Shown: positions 1 through 5,740 of the stretch, piece after piece | Numbering within the stretch: position 1 is the stretch's first letter | How the letters are laid out: each line of letters opens with the position of its first letter | Assembly (NCBI GenBank): GCA_002404345.1 | Contig: DHJN01000113.1 | Coordinates: 1 to 7,551 of the forward strand | Direction of reading: 5' to 3' | Length of the DNA stretch: 7,551 nt | DNA from: Actinobacteria bacterium UBA4719 | GTDB lineage: Bacteria; Actinomycetota; Actinomycetes; Actinomycetales; Dermatophilaceae | Program-made: the position numbers and the translations under genes | The notes under the pieces: model-generated | Seen by the model: the letters and a program-made list of their open reading frames with translations, nothing else | The model's database searches: none | Told to the model about the DNA's origin: nothing

Positions 1-21
1 GCCTATCTGCGCGCGCTCTAA
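1..21 (+). CDS. Possible C-terminal end of an upstream gene (partial)
   Basis: Frame 1 reads A-Y-L-R-A-L followed by TAA at 19-21, a natural-looking protein end with GC-rich codons (CTG, CGC, GCG, CTC). If real, an upstream gene enters from the left edge and converges on the corA-like gene. Only six codons are visible, so no product can be named. A chance open stretch is equally possible. Confidence 0.35.
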   Translation, partial: AYLRAL

Positions 22-170
22 GTGTCAGATTCGCCACGTCAGGTCGGGCAGCCGTTGGGAGATTGGCGGCGTCATCACGAGTAGGCGGTCAGCGCCTCAC
101 GGCGCACGTGGATCGAGACTGAACACCGCCTGAACAGGGTGAACCGCGCATGCTCAGGGACGGTGGGCAG
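22..170. other. Convergent intergenic spacer with a short hairpin
   Basis: This 149-bp stretch lies between the presumed end of the upstream gene and the stop of the corA-like gene. I see no credible ORF in it. A perfect 5-bp stem with a 4-base loop (GCGCC-TCAC-GGCGC, 92-105) lies about 65 bp beyond the corA stop. It lacks a T-tract on either strand, so it is at best a weak or non-canonical terminator, as is common in actinomycetes. Confidence 0.35.
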
Positions 171-1142
171 TCACAGCCAGTCCTTGCGCCGGAAGAGCCA
201 GTACAGAAGCCCGGAGAGCAGAACTATTGTGGAGGTTGAGGCGTAGAAGCCTGACTGCTGGCTGAAGCCGGGGTAGGGGACGTTCTGACCGTAGAAGCCC
301 GTGATCGCCGTGGGGACGGCGATGATCGCGGCCCAGCTGGTCACCTTCTTGCTGATGATGTTGAGCCGGTTGCCCTGGATGGTCAGGTTGGTCTCCAACA
401 CGCTGGTCACCAGGTCGCGCAGACTTTCGGTCCATTCCGTGGCTCGCAGAACGTGGTCGTACACGTCCTGGAAGTAGGGGCCCATGCCCTCATCGATGAT
501 GTGCAGGTCGCGGCGCATGAGGGTGTTGACGACCTCGCGCATGGGTAGCACGATTCGCCGCAGCAGGACCAGGCTCTTGCGCAGCTCGAAGGAGCGGCGT
601 TGCACGCTCTCCTGGTCGGCGTCGGTGGCGAACAACAGATCCTCGAGGTTCTCGATCTGTTCGTCGAGCTGCTGGACGGACTCAAAGTGGGTGTCAACGA
701 GGTAGTCCAGCAGTCCATGCAGGAGGAACGCGACACCGTACTTGGCTAGGTCGCTCGAGGAGTCCCAGCGCTGCAGGACCTCGTCGATGTCGAACCCCTC
801 GTCCTTGCGCACCGTGACCAGCGCGCGCGGGGTCAGGAACGCCGCCAGCTCGCTGGTGACCAGCTGAGGGGTGTCCGGGTCGAAACGGACGGCGTACCCG
901 GACAGGAACGCGTGGTCGGGGTAGCGATCCAGCTTGGGTCGCTGGTGAGCGTGTATGGCGTCCTCGACCGCCAACGCGTGAAGCCCGAGCTCGTCGGCGA
1001 TGAGCGCCAGCTCGTCGGCGTCGGGTGCTACGAGGTCGACCCAGACCACGGAGCCGGGTTCCTCGAGGTGTTCGGAGAGCTGGTCGGCGTCGAAGTCGGC
1101 GTCGACCAGGACACCGTTTTGGTAGCAGCGGGTGCGGGACAT
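171..1142 (-). CDS. corA: CorA-family magnesium/divalent cation transporter
   Basis: The 323-residue protein has the length and layout of the CorA family, whose members form homopentameric channels moving Mg2+ (or Co2+, Ni2+, Zn2+) across the inner membrane. Residues 1-110 match the acidic alpha/beta cytoplasmic domain, including a conserved HQRPKLDRYPDH stretch at about 66-77. Residues 150-265 form the long helical stalk, rich in E, L, Q and R. Two membrane segments follow, at about 269-285 and 300-316, and the chain ends in the basic tail RRKDWL. The selectivity loop after the first segment reads YGQN (284-287) followed by VPYPG, instead of the textbook YGMN. I believe this variant recurs in actinobacterial members. 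The ATG at 1142 gives a full N-terminal domain, but no strong ribosome-binding site precedes it. The gene is transcribed alone and is divergent from the membrane-protein gene at 1409. No magnesium riboswitch was recognised upstream. Confidence 0.93.
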   Translation of the reverse strand: MSRTRCYQNGVLVDADFDADQLSEHLEEPGSVVWVDLVAPDADELALIADELGLHALAVEDAIHAHQRPKLDRYPDHAFLSGYAVRFDPDTPQLVTSELAAFLTPRALVTVRKDEGFDIDEVLQRWDSSSDLAKYGVAFLLHGLLDYLVDTHFESVQQLDEQIENLEDLLFATDADQESVQRRSFELRKSLVLLRRIVLPMREVVNTLMRRDLHIIDEGMGPYFQDVYDHVLRATEWTESLRDLVTSVLETNLTIQGNRLNIISKKVTSWAAIIAVPTAITGFYGQNVPYPGFSQQSGFYASTSTIVLLSGLLYWLFRRKDWL

Positions 1143-1349
1143 ATCGCGACCGTACCGGGGTGCTCAACGGCGCGCGTGACGTGGCCCCCAACACCGGCTG
1201 TTAGCCAGATCTCGATGAACGCGTGGCCAGCCATTGACCACCCACGAAGCCTGGTGTCAACGCGGACGGGCTGGACAACCTCTATGATCAGCCTTCGGTT
1301 GTTGTGCGGGCCGGCCGCCGTCACCGGTACGTCTGCTGATGAGACTTAA

Positions 1350-1377
1350 TTTTTCGTCCGGTCTTTTTTCGTCCGGT
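1350..1377 (+). repeat. Tandem 13-bp direct repeat (TTTTTCGTCCGGT, period 15)
   Basis: Two exact copies of TTTTTCGTCCGGT lie at 1350-1362 and 1365-1377, separated by two bases. They are 32 bp upstream of the GTG start of the membrane-protein gene and just upstream of its ribosome-binding site. The position and the near-helical 15-bp period would suit a tandem operator or a 5' UTR element. No known regulator site was recognised. Confidence 0.6.
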
Positions 1378-1395
1378 TCATGTCTGCCAAGGGAT

Positions 1396-1403
1396 AAGAG
1401 GGG
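1396..1403 (+). promoter_or_regulatory. Ribosome-binding site fixing the GTG start at 1409
   Basis: AAGAGGGG lies five bases before GTG 1409 and contains a GAGGGG Shine-Dalgarno-like core. It supports this start over any internal start. Confidence 0.65.
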
Positions 1404-1408
1404 CTGCT

Positions 1409-3661
1409 GTGTCTGCTTCCGGGGCGGTGTTGTTAGAAGAGTCAACCAAGACCTCGGTTGCACAAGATGGCGTCTGGCAACGCCTAGCGTCATTCCTTCC
1501 TGCGCTTTTGGGCGTGTTTGGCGGCTGGGTGGCGTTGCTGAGCGCGGGCACTCCGCCCAGTGCCGTCCTCGCGTACTCCCTGTACTTCGGCGGCGCGGTC
1601 GTGCTGCCGGGGATGCTTTTGTACCGGGGGGTCGCGGGGTTCTCCGACTCGCTGCTTGCTGATGTTGCTTGGGGCGCGGTCACCGGGTTGATGCTCGAGC
1701 TCGTGGGTTGGGCGGTGTTCACGGCCCTGGGGGTGAACCGGTACCTCTGGCTCTGGCCGACCCTGGTGGTGCTGACGTTCCTACTTGTGCCGAGCCTTAG
1801 ATCCCTGTGGCGACGCCCGTACCGCAGCGGTCGGACCAGCGGGGTCGTGGCCTGGGCCACTTCGTTGTCGAGTCTGCTTGGATTCGTGTATCTGGCCGCG
1901 ACCTACTACCGGATCAACCGGCTCCCGCCCAGTGGGGGAGCTTATTTTGTCGATCTGCCGTGGCACCTGGGAGTTGCGTTCGAGGCAACCCGCTCGGTGG
2001 CGCTGACGATCCCTGAGGCCAGCGCCGAGGGGTTTCTGCCCTACCACTGGTTCGCGGACGCCCACTTCGCGGCGGCGAGCCTGATCAGCGGCGTCGATCT
2101 GCCGACCGTCGTGGTGCGCACCGGACTGTTCCCTCTGGTCTTCGTGATGGTCGCGACGACGGCCTGCCTGGCGGTCAAGATCACCCGGCGCCCCGGTGTG
2201 GGCGCTCTTGCCGCGGTCTTGGTGGTGGCGACCACCTCGGGCGCGGAGTACTGGGTCCGCTTGTACAAGATGCGGGTCCTGTTTCCGGAGAGCCCCACGG
2301 CCATCTATGCGGTGGGCATCTCGTGTCTGGTGATGGCCGTTCTGGTGGATCTTTCCGGCCGGAAGTCCCTTTCGAGACCTCGCCTGGCACTGTTCGTGGT
2401 GGCGTTGTTCGCGGCGGTCGGCTCCAAGCCCTCGGTGCTTTTGGTCCTCGGTCCGGCCGTGGGCCTGGTGCTCGGACTTGAGCTGGTCCGCAGGAGGCGG
2501 CTGAATCGTCCACTGATGTGGGCGTTGGCGCTGATGGTCGTCGCGGTCGTGGTCTCGATACCCCTGTTTGCCAGCCCCAACGGGTCGACCATTCGACTTT
2601 CGTTGCGGCAGGTCGTCGCCTGGAGAGGGATTGTCGGCACTCCCCTGGTCGTCCTGGTGCTCACGGCACTTGTCAAGGGGTACCTGCCCGCTCTGACGGC
2701 CGCTTTCGCGCTGTGCAGCAGGAGGTTGCGCTCCGATCCTGCTGCTCAGATGCTCGGTGCTGCGACGCTCGTGGGTTTCGTCGAGGCGTGGGCGATCGAT
2801 CACCCAGGTCTGAGCCAGCTTTTTTTCTGGACCACCGCGCTCCCGTTCGCTGAGATCTTGAGTGCCTGGGGGCTGGCGGTTGCGCTTGATGCCGTGGTGG
2901 CCAGGCGCCGCAAGGTCCTCGCCTTCGCGGGAGTCAGCGGCGCCATTCTGCTGGTGTCCATGGTGTCCGTCAGGGCGGTCACTGGCCGGACGTCCGGAGT
3001 GTTGCTGGGCTGGATCGCGTTGGCCGGTGCGGTTCTGGTGATCATGCTGGTTGGCCACCTGCTGCGTATTCCGTTCCGGGGGCGGATCCTGATGGCGGCC
3101 CTGGGGTCGATCGCAGTTTCGATTCCCGCCAACCTGATCATTCTTCCTTCGCAGCCAGGCCCCGGAAAGTCGAATCCACATCTCTTGGCGCAGAGCCAGG
3201 CGGCTCAGTGGATAGTGAAGAACACTCCGGTGGGCGACGAGCTCGCCACGAACAGCCACTGCCTTTCCCGCACCCAGCCTCATTGCGACGCCCGGAGCTT
3301 CTGGCTGTCCGGCTTCGGTGGGCGACGCGTCCTGCTGGGTGGGTACGGCGTGTCTCCGGCCGCGTTGAGCCTCGCCTACCCGGCATGGCAGCAGCCGTAC
3401 CACAACCAGGATCTGTATCGCCTCAACGATGGTGCGTTCAAGGCTCCGAACGTCAAAGCTCTGCAACGGCTCTACGACCACTACGACGTGCGCTGGCTCG
3501 TGGGTGACAGCTACGCCGGTCCGGTCTCGCCGCTGCTGAACGGCCTCGCCGACCGCGAATACGCAAACAAGTGGATCCGGGTCTACGAGCTCGACCCGCC
3601 GCTCGTCAACTCGCTATCAACATCCTTGAATAGGGCTCATGCCAGATCGCGACCAGCATGA
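1409..3661 (+). CDS. Large polytopic membrane protein, probable GT-C-type glycosyltransferase
   Basis: The 750-residue protein starts at a GTG with a good ribosome-binding site. I estimate 14-17 hydrophobic segments (for example about 28-46, 52-72, 82-107, 146-164, 235-256, 368-386, 468-493, 503-521, 530-550 and 559-580). A hydrophilic, probably extracytoplasmic C-terminal part spans about 581-735. A large loop after the early segments carries DLPWH (182-186) and YHWFAD..H (212-219). Acid- and His-bearing first loops of this kind are typical of lipid-phosphosugar-dependent GT-C enzymes. The C-terminal part begins with a QAAQWIVKNTP-like stretch (599-607), as in many actinobacterial GT-C-like proteins. 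Cys618 and Cys626 could pair. The TGA (3659-3661) overlaps an ATG at 3658, suggesting translational coupling to what follows. The acceptor and sugar are unknown. An uncharacterised membrane protein without transferase activity is possible. Confidence 0.8.
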   Translation: MSASGAVLLEESTKTSVAQDGVWQRLASFLPALLGVFGGWVALLSAGTPPSAVLAYSLYFGGAVVLPGMLLYRGVAGFSDSLLADVAWGAVTGLMLELVGWAVFTALGVNRYLWLWPTLVVLTFLLVPSLRSLWRRPYRSGRTSGVVAWATSLSSLLGFVYLAATYYRINRLPPSGGAYFVDLPWHLGVAFEATRSVALTIPEASAEGFLPYHWFADAHFAAASLISGVDLPTVVVRTGLFPLVFVMVATTACLAVKITRRPGVGALAAVLVVATTSGAEYWVRLYKMRVLFPESPTAIYAVGISCLVMAVLVDLSGRKSLSRPRLALFVVALFAAVGSKPSVLLVLGPAVGLVLGLELVRRRRLNRPLMWALALMVVAVVVSIPLFASPNGSTIRLSLRQVVAWRGIVGTPLVVLVLTALVKGYLPALTAAFALCSRRLRSDPAAQMLGAATLVGFVEAWAIDHPGLSQLFFWTTALPFAEILSAWGLAVALDAVVARRRKVLAFAGVSGAILLVSMVSVRAVTGRTSGVLLGWIALAGAVLVIMLVGHLLRIPFRGRILMAALGSIAVSIPANLIILPSQPGPGKSNPHLLAQSQAAQWIVKNTPVGDELATNSHCLSRTQPHCDARSFWLSGFGGRRVLLGGYGVSPAALSLAYPAWQQPYHNQDLYRLNDGAFKAPNVKALQRLYDHYDVRWLVGDSYAGPVSPLLNGLADREYANKWIRVYELDPPLVNSLSTSLNRAHARSRPA
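3632..3645 (+). repeat. 14-bp direct repeat, copy 1 (AGGGCTCATGCCAG)
   Basis: This exact 14-mer lies in the last codons of the membrane-protein gene and recurs in the same orientation at 7078-7091. The two copies bracket the amidase, M14 and deacetylase block. It may be coincidental: roughly 0.1-0.3 such 14-mer pairs are expected by chance in a window this size. Confidence 0.4.
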
Positions 3662-3723
3662 TGTGGTTCGATCGCGATGATGGCGTTCATGTGATGCCCA
3701 AGGAGCCGCACACCTGCGCATGA
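3658..3723 (+). CDS. Possible 21-codon coupled mini-ORF or broken amidase 5' end
   Basis: ATG 3658 overlaps the membrane-protein stop (ATGA, 3658-3661), and the frame ends at TGA 3721-3723, which overlaps another ATG at 3720 in the same ATGA arrangement. The peptide begins MMWFDRDDG and ends PKEPHTCA, and resembles nothing I know. It is in the same frame as the amidase gene. Internal ATG 3694 would give MPKEPHTCA, then the stop, then TARAGVALLAHMG leading straight into the amidase signal peptide. It could be a translational coupling leader, or the original amidase N-terminus interrupted by one stop codon, for example a CGA-to-TGA change. Confidence 0.3.
   Translation: MMWFDRDDGVHVMPKEPHTCA
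3700..3705 (+). promoter_or_regulatory. Shine-Dalgarno-like AAGGAG upstream of the amidase
   Basis: AAGGAG lies 14 bases before ATG 3720 and 33 bases before GTG 3739. The distance is long for the first and far too long for the second. It may serve ATG 3720, whose frame is one base off the amidase, or may be only part of the upstream mini-ORF codons AAG GAG. Confidence 0.35.
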
Positions 3724-3738
3724 ACCGCTCGCGCGGGT

Positions 3739-4650
3739 GTGGCACTCTTGGCGCACATGGGGTGGTGTGCGGCGGTAGCCGCGGTCGGGATTCTCGGGAT
3801 TGCGGGTTGTTCGGCAGCCCCCGGGCCCACACCGAAAGGCCCTGCCCCGGGTACCTCCGCATCGAGCGCGACAGGATCGGTATCCGCTAGGCCTGCGTCG
3901 TCCGTCGCCGCGCCGACCTCCAGCCCGCCCGCGACCTCGGCGCCTGCGAAGACCACCCTGACCACGCTTACGAAGTCGGCTCCGGCGCCCGCGCGGGTCT
4001 CGCGCGGAACCACAATCGTGCTGAATCCGGGTCACAACGGCGGCGATGCCAGTAACCCGGGCGTAATCAGCCGTCAGGTTCCGGCCGGCTTCGGGCAGTC
4101 CAAGGGCTGTGACACAACTGGCACGCAATACGGCTACTCCGAACATGCCTTCAACTGGGATGTGTCGCGGCGGGTACGGACGATCCTGCAGTCCCGCGGC
4201 GTGACCGTGATCATGACGCGGCCGTCAGACGATGGGATCGGGCCATGTGTGGATGAGCGTGCCCGGATCGGTAACAAGGCCGGGGTGGCGGGTGTCGTTT
4301 CTATCCATGCCGATGGGGCGCCTTCGTCAGGGCATGGTTTTCACGCCTCCGAGAACTCGCGTCGACCCGATGGTGCCGATGTGGCGGCGGCATCGCACCG
4401 GCTCACGGTGGCCGTGCACGACGCATTGCTTGCCGGCTCTGGCATGACCACCTCTACGTACCTGGGCTCGAACGGCTACTACCCGCGTTCTGACCTGGCC
4501 GGGCTGAACCTGGCGACGGTGCCGGCCACGTTCCTGGAGATCGGAAACATGCGCAACGACGGGGACGCCGCGATCCAGACGTCCCCGGCTGGGCGACAGC
4601 GGATCGCCGCTGCGGTGGCCGACGGGGTTCTGCGTTGGCTGGCCCGCTAG
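3739..4650 (+). CDS. N-acetylmuramoyl-L-alanine amidase lipoprotein (Amidase_3, Rv3717-like)
   Basis: This zinc amidase family cuts the bond between MurNAc and L-Ala in peptidoglycan outside the membrane. From GTG 3739 the protein has 303 residues: a hydrophobic signal with lipobox IAGC (Cys24), a Ser/Thr/Pro/Ala-rich linker at about 25-90, and a catalytic domain at 91-303. Visible zinc ligands are His99 (NPGHNGG), Glu135 (SEHAFNW) and His190 (SIHAD). The catalytic Glu267 lies in FLEIGNMRN. Cys124 and Cys170 (GPCVDER) match a cysteine pair I recall in mycobacterial Rv3717, which this protein closely resembles in motif order. The start is uncertain: no ribosome-binding site precedes 3739, and the predicted N-terminus has no Arg or Lys before the hydrophobic stretch, which is odd for a signal peptide. 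Upstream, AAGGAG (3700-3705) and ATG 3720 (MNRSRG, one base out of frame) suggest a frame or stop error. The product is confident; the 5' end is not. Confidence 0.9.
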   Translation: MALLAHMGWCAAVAAVGILGIAGCSAAPGPTPKGPAPGTSASSATGSVSARPASSVAAPTSSPPATSAPAKTTLTTLTKSAPAPARVSRGTTIVLNPGHNGGDASNPGVISRQVPAGFGQSKGCDTTGTQYGYSEHAFNWDVSRRVRTILQSRGVTVIMTRPSDDGIGPCVDERARIGNKAGVAGVVSIHADGAPSSGHGFHASENSRRPDGADVAAASHRLTVAVHDALLAGSGMTTSTYLGSNGYYPRSDLAGLNLATVPATFLEIGNMRNDGDAAIQTSPAGRQRIAAAVADGVLRWLAR

Positions 4651-4654
4651 CCTC

Positions 4655-4678
4655 CGCGCTCAAGCCCTAGAGCAGGCG
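4655..4678 (+). terminator. Weak hairpin just after the amidase stop
   Basis: CGCGCTC (4655-4661) can pair with GAGC-AG-GCG (4670-4678) through an 8-base loop and a 2-base bulge, beginning five bases after the amidase stop. There is no proper T-tract. The position fits a terminator between the convergent amidase and M14 genes, but the stem is short. The rest of 4651-4802 shows no credible gene. A second small hairpin (GCGGC-TTC-GCCGC) lies at 4781-4793. Confidence 0.25.
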
Positions 4679-4802
4679 CACGCCAGTTTGATCTGCACAG
4701 CAGTTGGAGCTGCCCGATCGCCATATTCAGCCGGGCCGTCGGACCGCGGCAGTGTGATTCGGGCGCGTCCCATTCTGCGCGCGGCTTCGCCGCTGGTGAA
4801 TG

Positions 4803-5717
4803 TCACAGCGCGACGTCACCTTCGCCGACTCGTGAATGCGTCGGCCTGGGGCGGTGGTTGGCGCTCCAGGTCCCGCAGTGCACGCAGAACCCTGGTCCGC
4901 AACGAGGCGCTGGCGTGCCTCGGTAGCTCGACGACGAACGCGGTCGTCCCCGGATAGCTGAGGTTTCCCAACTGACGACCCTGCCGTTGTATCGCTGCAT
5001 CTGCCGCAGCGGCAGGCCCAGGATGTCGGCAAATCGGCTTTCCACCGTCACCGACCCACCTGACTCATCGACGATCCCGACGGGCTCGTGGAACCAGACC
5101 GACACCGTGGGACGCATCGTCTGGATGAGCGCGGCCATCGCCCGCGACTCCGGCTCCGACAACGGCCCGGTGCCCGAGTACTGCTGGTCCCCGCGCAGAC
5201 CAATGCTCCTCCAGCGGAAGGGGAAGTTGCGGTTGAGATCGACGCCTTCGGCGTTCTGCCTCGTCCCACGGGTGACGCCGTCGGGGTTGAGGTCCGGCAC
5301 CACCATGACCTCGGTTGTCGTCGGAGGTGTCGTGCGCAGCAGATCCTGGGCCATCGCGCGCCCACCTGCCTCGTTGCCATGGATCACGCCAACGACCAGA
5401 ATGCGGCGGCGCGCAGCAAGTGGACCCGCCCGGAAGGCCACGAGCGCGCGGCCCTGGATGGAATGTCCGAAGACGCTGCGGTGAAGGAACGTCCTGCCTG
5501 CGACCGCTGTCGCCGCTGGCGCTGACGCGGAGGGGTAGCGGGCATCCGTGCTCGGCTTGCGGCCGCGTGGGTGGGTTGACGTGGCCGGGTGGCGGGCGTG
5601 GGTGGCGCGTGTCGCGTTCGAAGTACACCCGCCGAGCGCGAGGACCAGCGCAGCGACGCCGCACAGGGCCATGGAGAAGTCTGCGATCCGCATCGTGCCC
5701 GCGATGCTACCGCGCAT
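4803..5717 (-). CDS. M14 zinc carboxypeptidase lipoprotein (MpaA-like), C-terminus frameshifted
   Basis: The M14 family includes zinc carboxypeptidases and MpaA-type amidases that cut gamma-D-Glu-diaminopimelate bonds in murein peptides. The 304-residue frame starts with a signal and lipobox LGGC (Cys31). A Thr/Ser/Pro/Arg-rich linker runs to about 75, followed by the M14 core: zinc ligands His113 and Glu116 (HGNE), PDLNPDG (141-147), substrate-binding DLNRNFP (160-166) and third ligand His210 (WFHEP). After about residue 246 the frame turns into an Arg/Ser/Cys-rich tail unlike the family. The missing part lies in the -1 frame (4978 to 4816): it reads NLSYPGTTAFVVELP, with the expected catalytic Glu at 4929-4927, and ends at TGA 4816-4818. 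One extra G in the GGG at 4979-4981 would restore the frame. ATG 5717 and ATG 5693 are both possible starts; neither has a strong ribosome-binding site. It lies 23 bp after the deacetylase gene, so the two are probably co-transcribed. As read, the protein should be inactive. Confidence 0.85.
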   Translation of the reverse strand: MRGSIAGTMRIADFSMALCGVAALVLALGGCTSNATRATHARHPATSTHPRGRKPSTDARYPSASAPAATAVAGRTFLHRSVFGHSIQGRALVAFRAGPLAARRRILVVGVIHGNEAGGRAMAQDLLRTTPPTTTEVMVVPDLNPDGVTRGTRQNAEGVDLNRNFPFRWRSIGLRGDQQYSGTGPLSEPESRAMAALIQTMRPTVSVWFHEPVGIVDESGGSVTVESRFADILGLPLRQMQRYNGRVVSWETSAIRGRPRSSSSYRGTPAPRCGPGFCVHCGTWSANHRPRPTHSRVGEGDVAL

Positions 5718-5740
5718 CGCCCGGGCAGGCCTGGGCCGGC

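Larger units (their letters stand above)
1143..1408. promoter_or_regulatory. Divergent promoter region of corA and the membrane-protein gene
   Basis: This 266-bp spacer must hold the start signals of both flanking genes. Its right part (about 1341-1380) is unusually A/T-rich for this DNA, with TTAATTTTT and a run of six T. It contains TAATTT at 1347-1352, which fits the loose actinobacterial -10 pattern TANNNT for the + strand gene, but no good -35 is visible at the right distance. A minus-strand reading frame extends through 1143-1324, but its third-position GC is only about 72% and it overlaps the corA start, so it is not called as a gene. Confidence 0.45.

Noticed and set aside
1028..1324. 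98-codon minus-strand frame upstream of and overlapping the corA start
   Set aside because: Third-position GC in its unique part is only about 72%, it has no recognisable motif, and it overlaps the corA N-terminus in another frame. A small gene cannot be fully excluded.
1781..3481. 566-codon open frame on the minus strand inside the membrane-protein gene
   Set aside because: It is antisense to a clear coding gene. Its translation is rich in H, R, Q, G and D without domains, a usual shadow in GC-rich DNA.
3645..3677. Two copies of GATCGCGA 25 bp apart at the end of the membrane-protein gene
   Set aside because: Eight-base palindromic words of this composition are common in GC-rich DNA, and no further symmetry supports a binding site.
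4781..4793. GCGGC-TTC-GCCGC hairpin as terminator of the convergent genes
   Set aside because: The stem has only five pairs, there is no T-tract, and such small GC hairpins are frequent by chance in this composition.
4688..4957. 89-codon + strand frame in the convergent region after the amidase
   Set aside because: Most of it is antisense to the true C-terminus of the M14 protein, and the translation is Arg/Ser-rich without a family pattern.
4976..4990. Programmed -1 ribosomal frameshifting in the M14 gene
   Set aside because: The bases around AGGGTC do not form an X-XXY-YYZ slippery heptamer, and no obvious stimulatory structure was seen. An indel or sequencing error is simpler.
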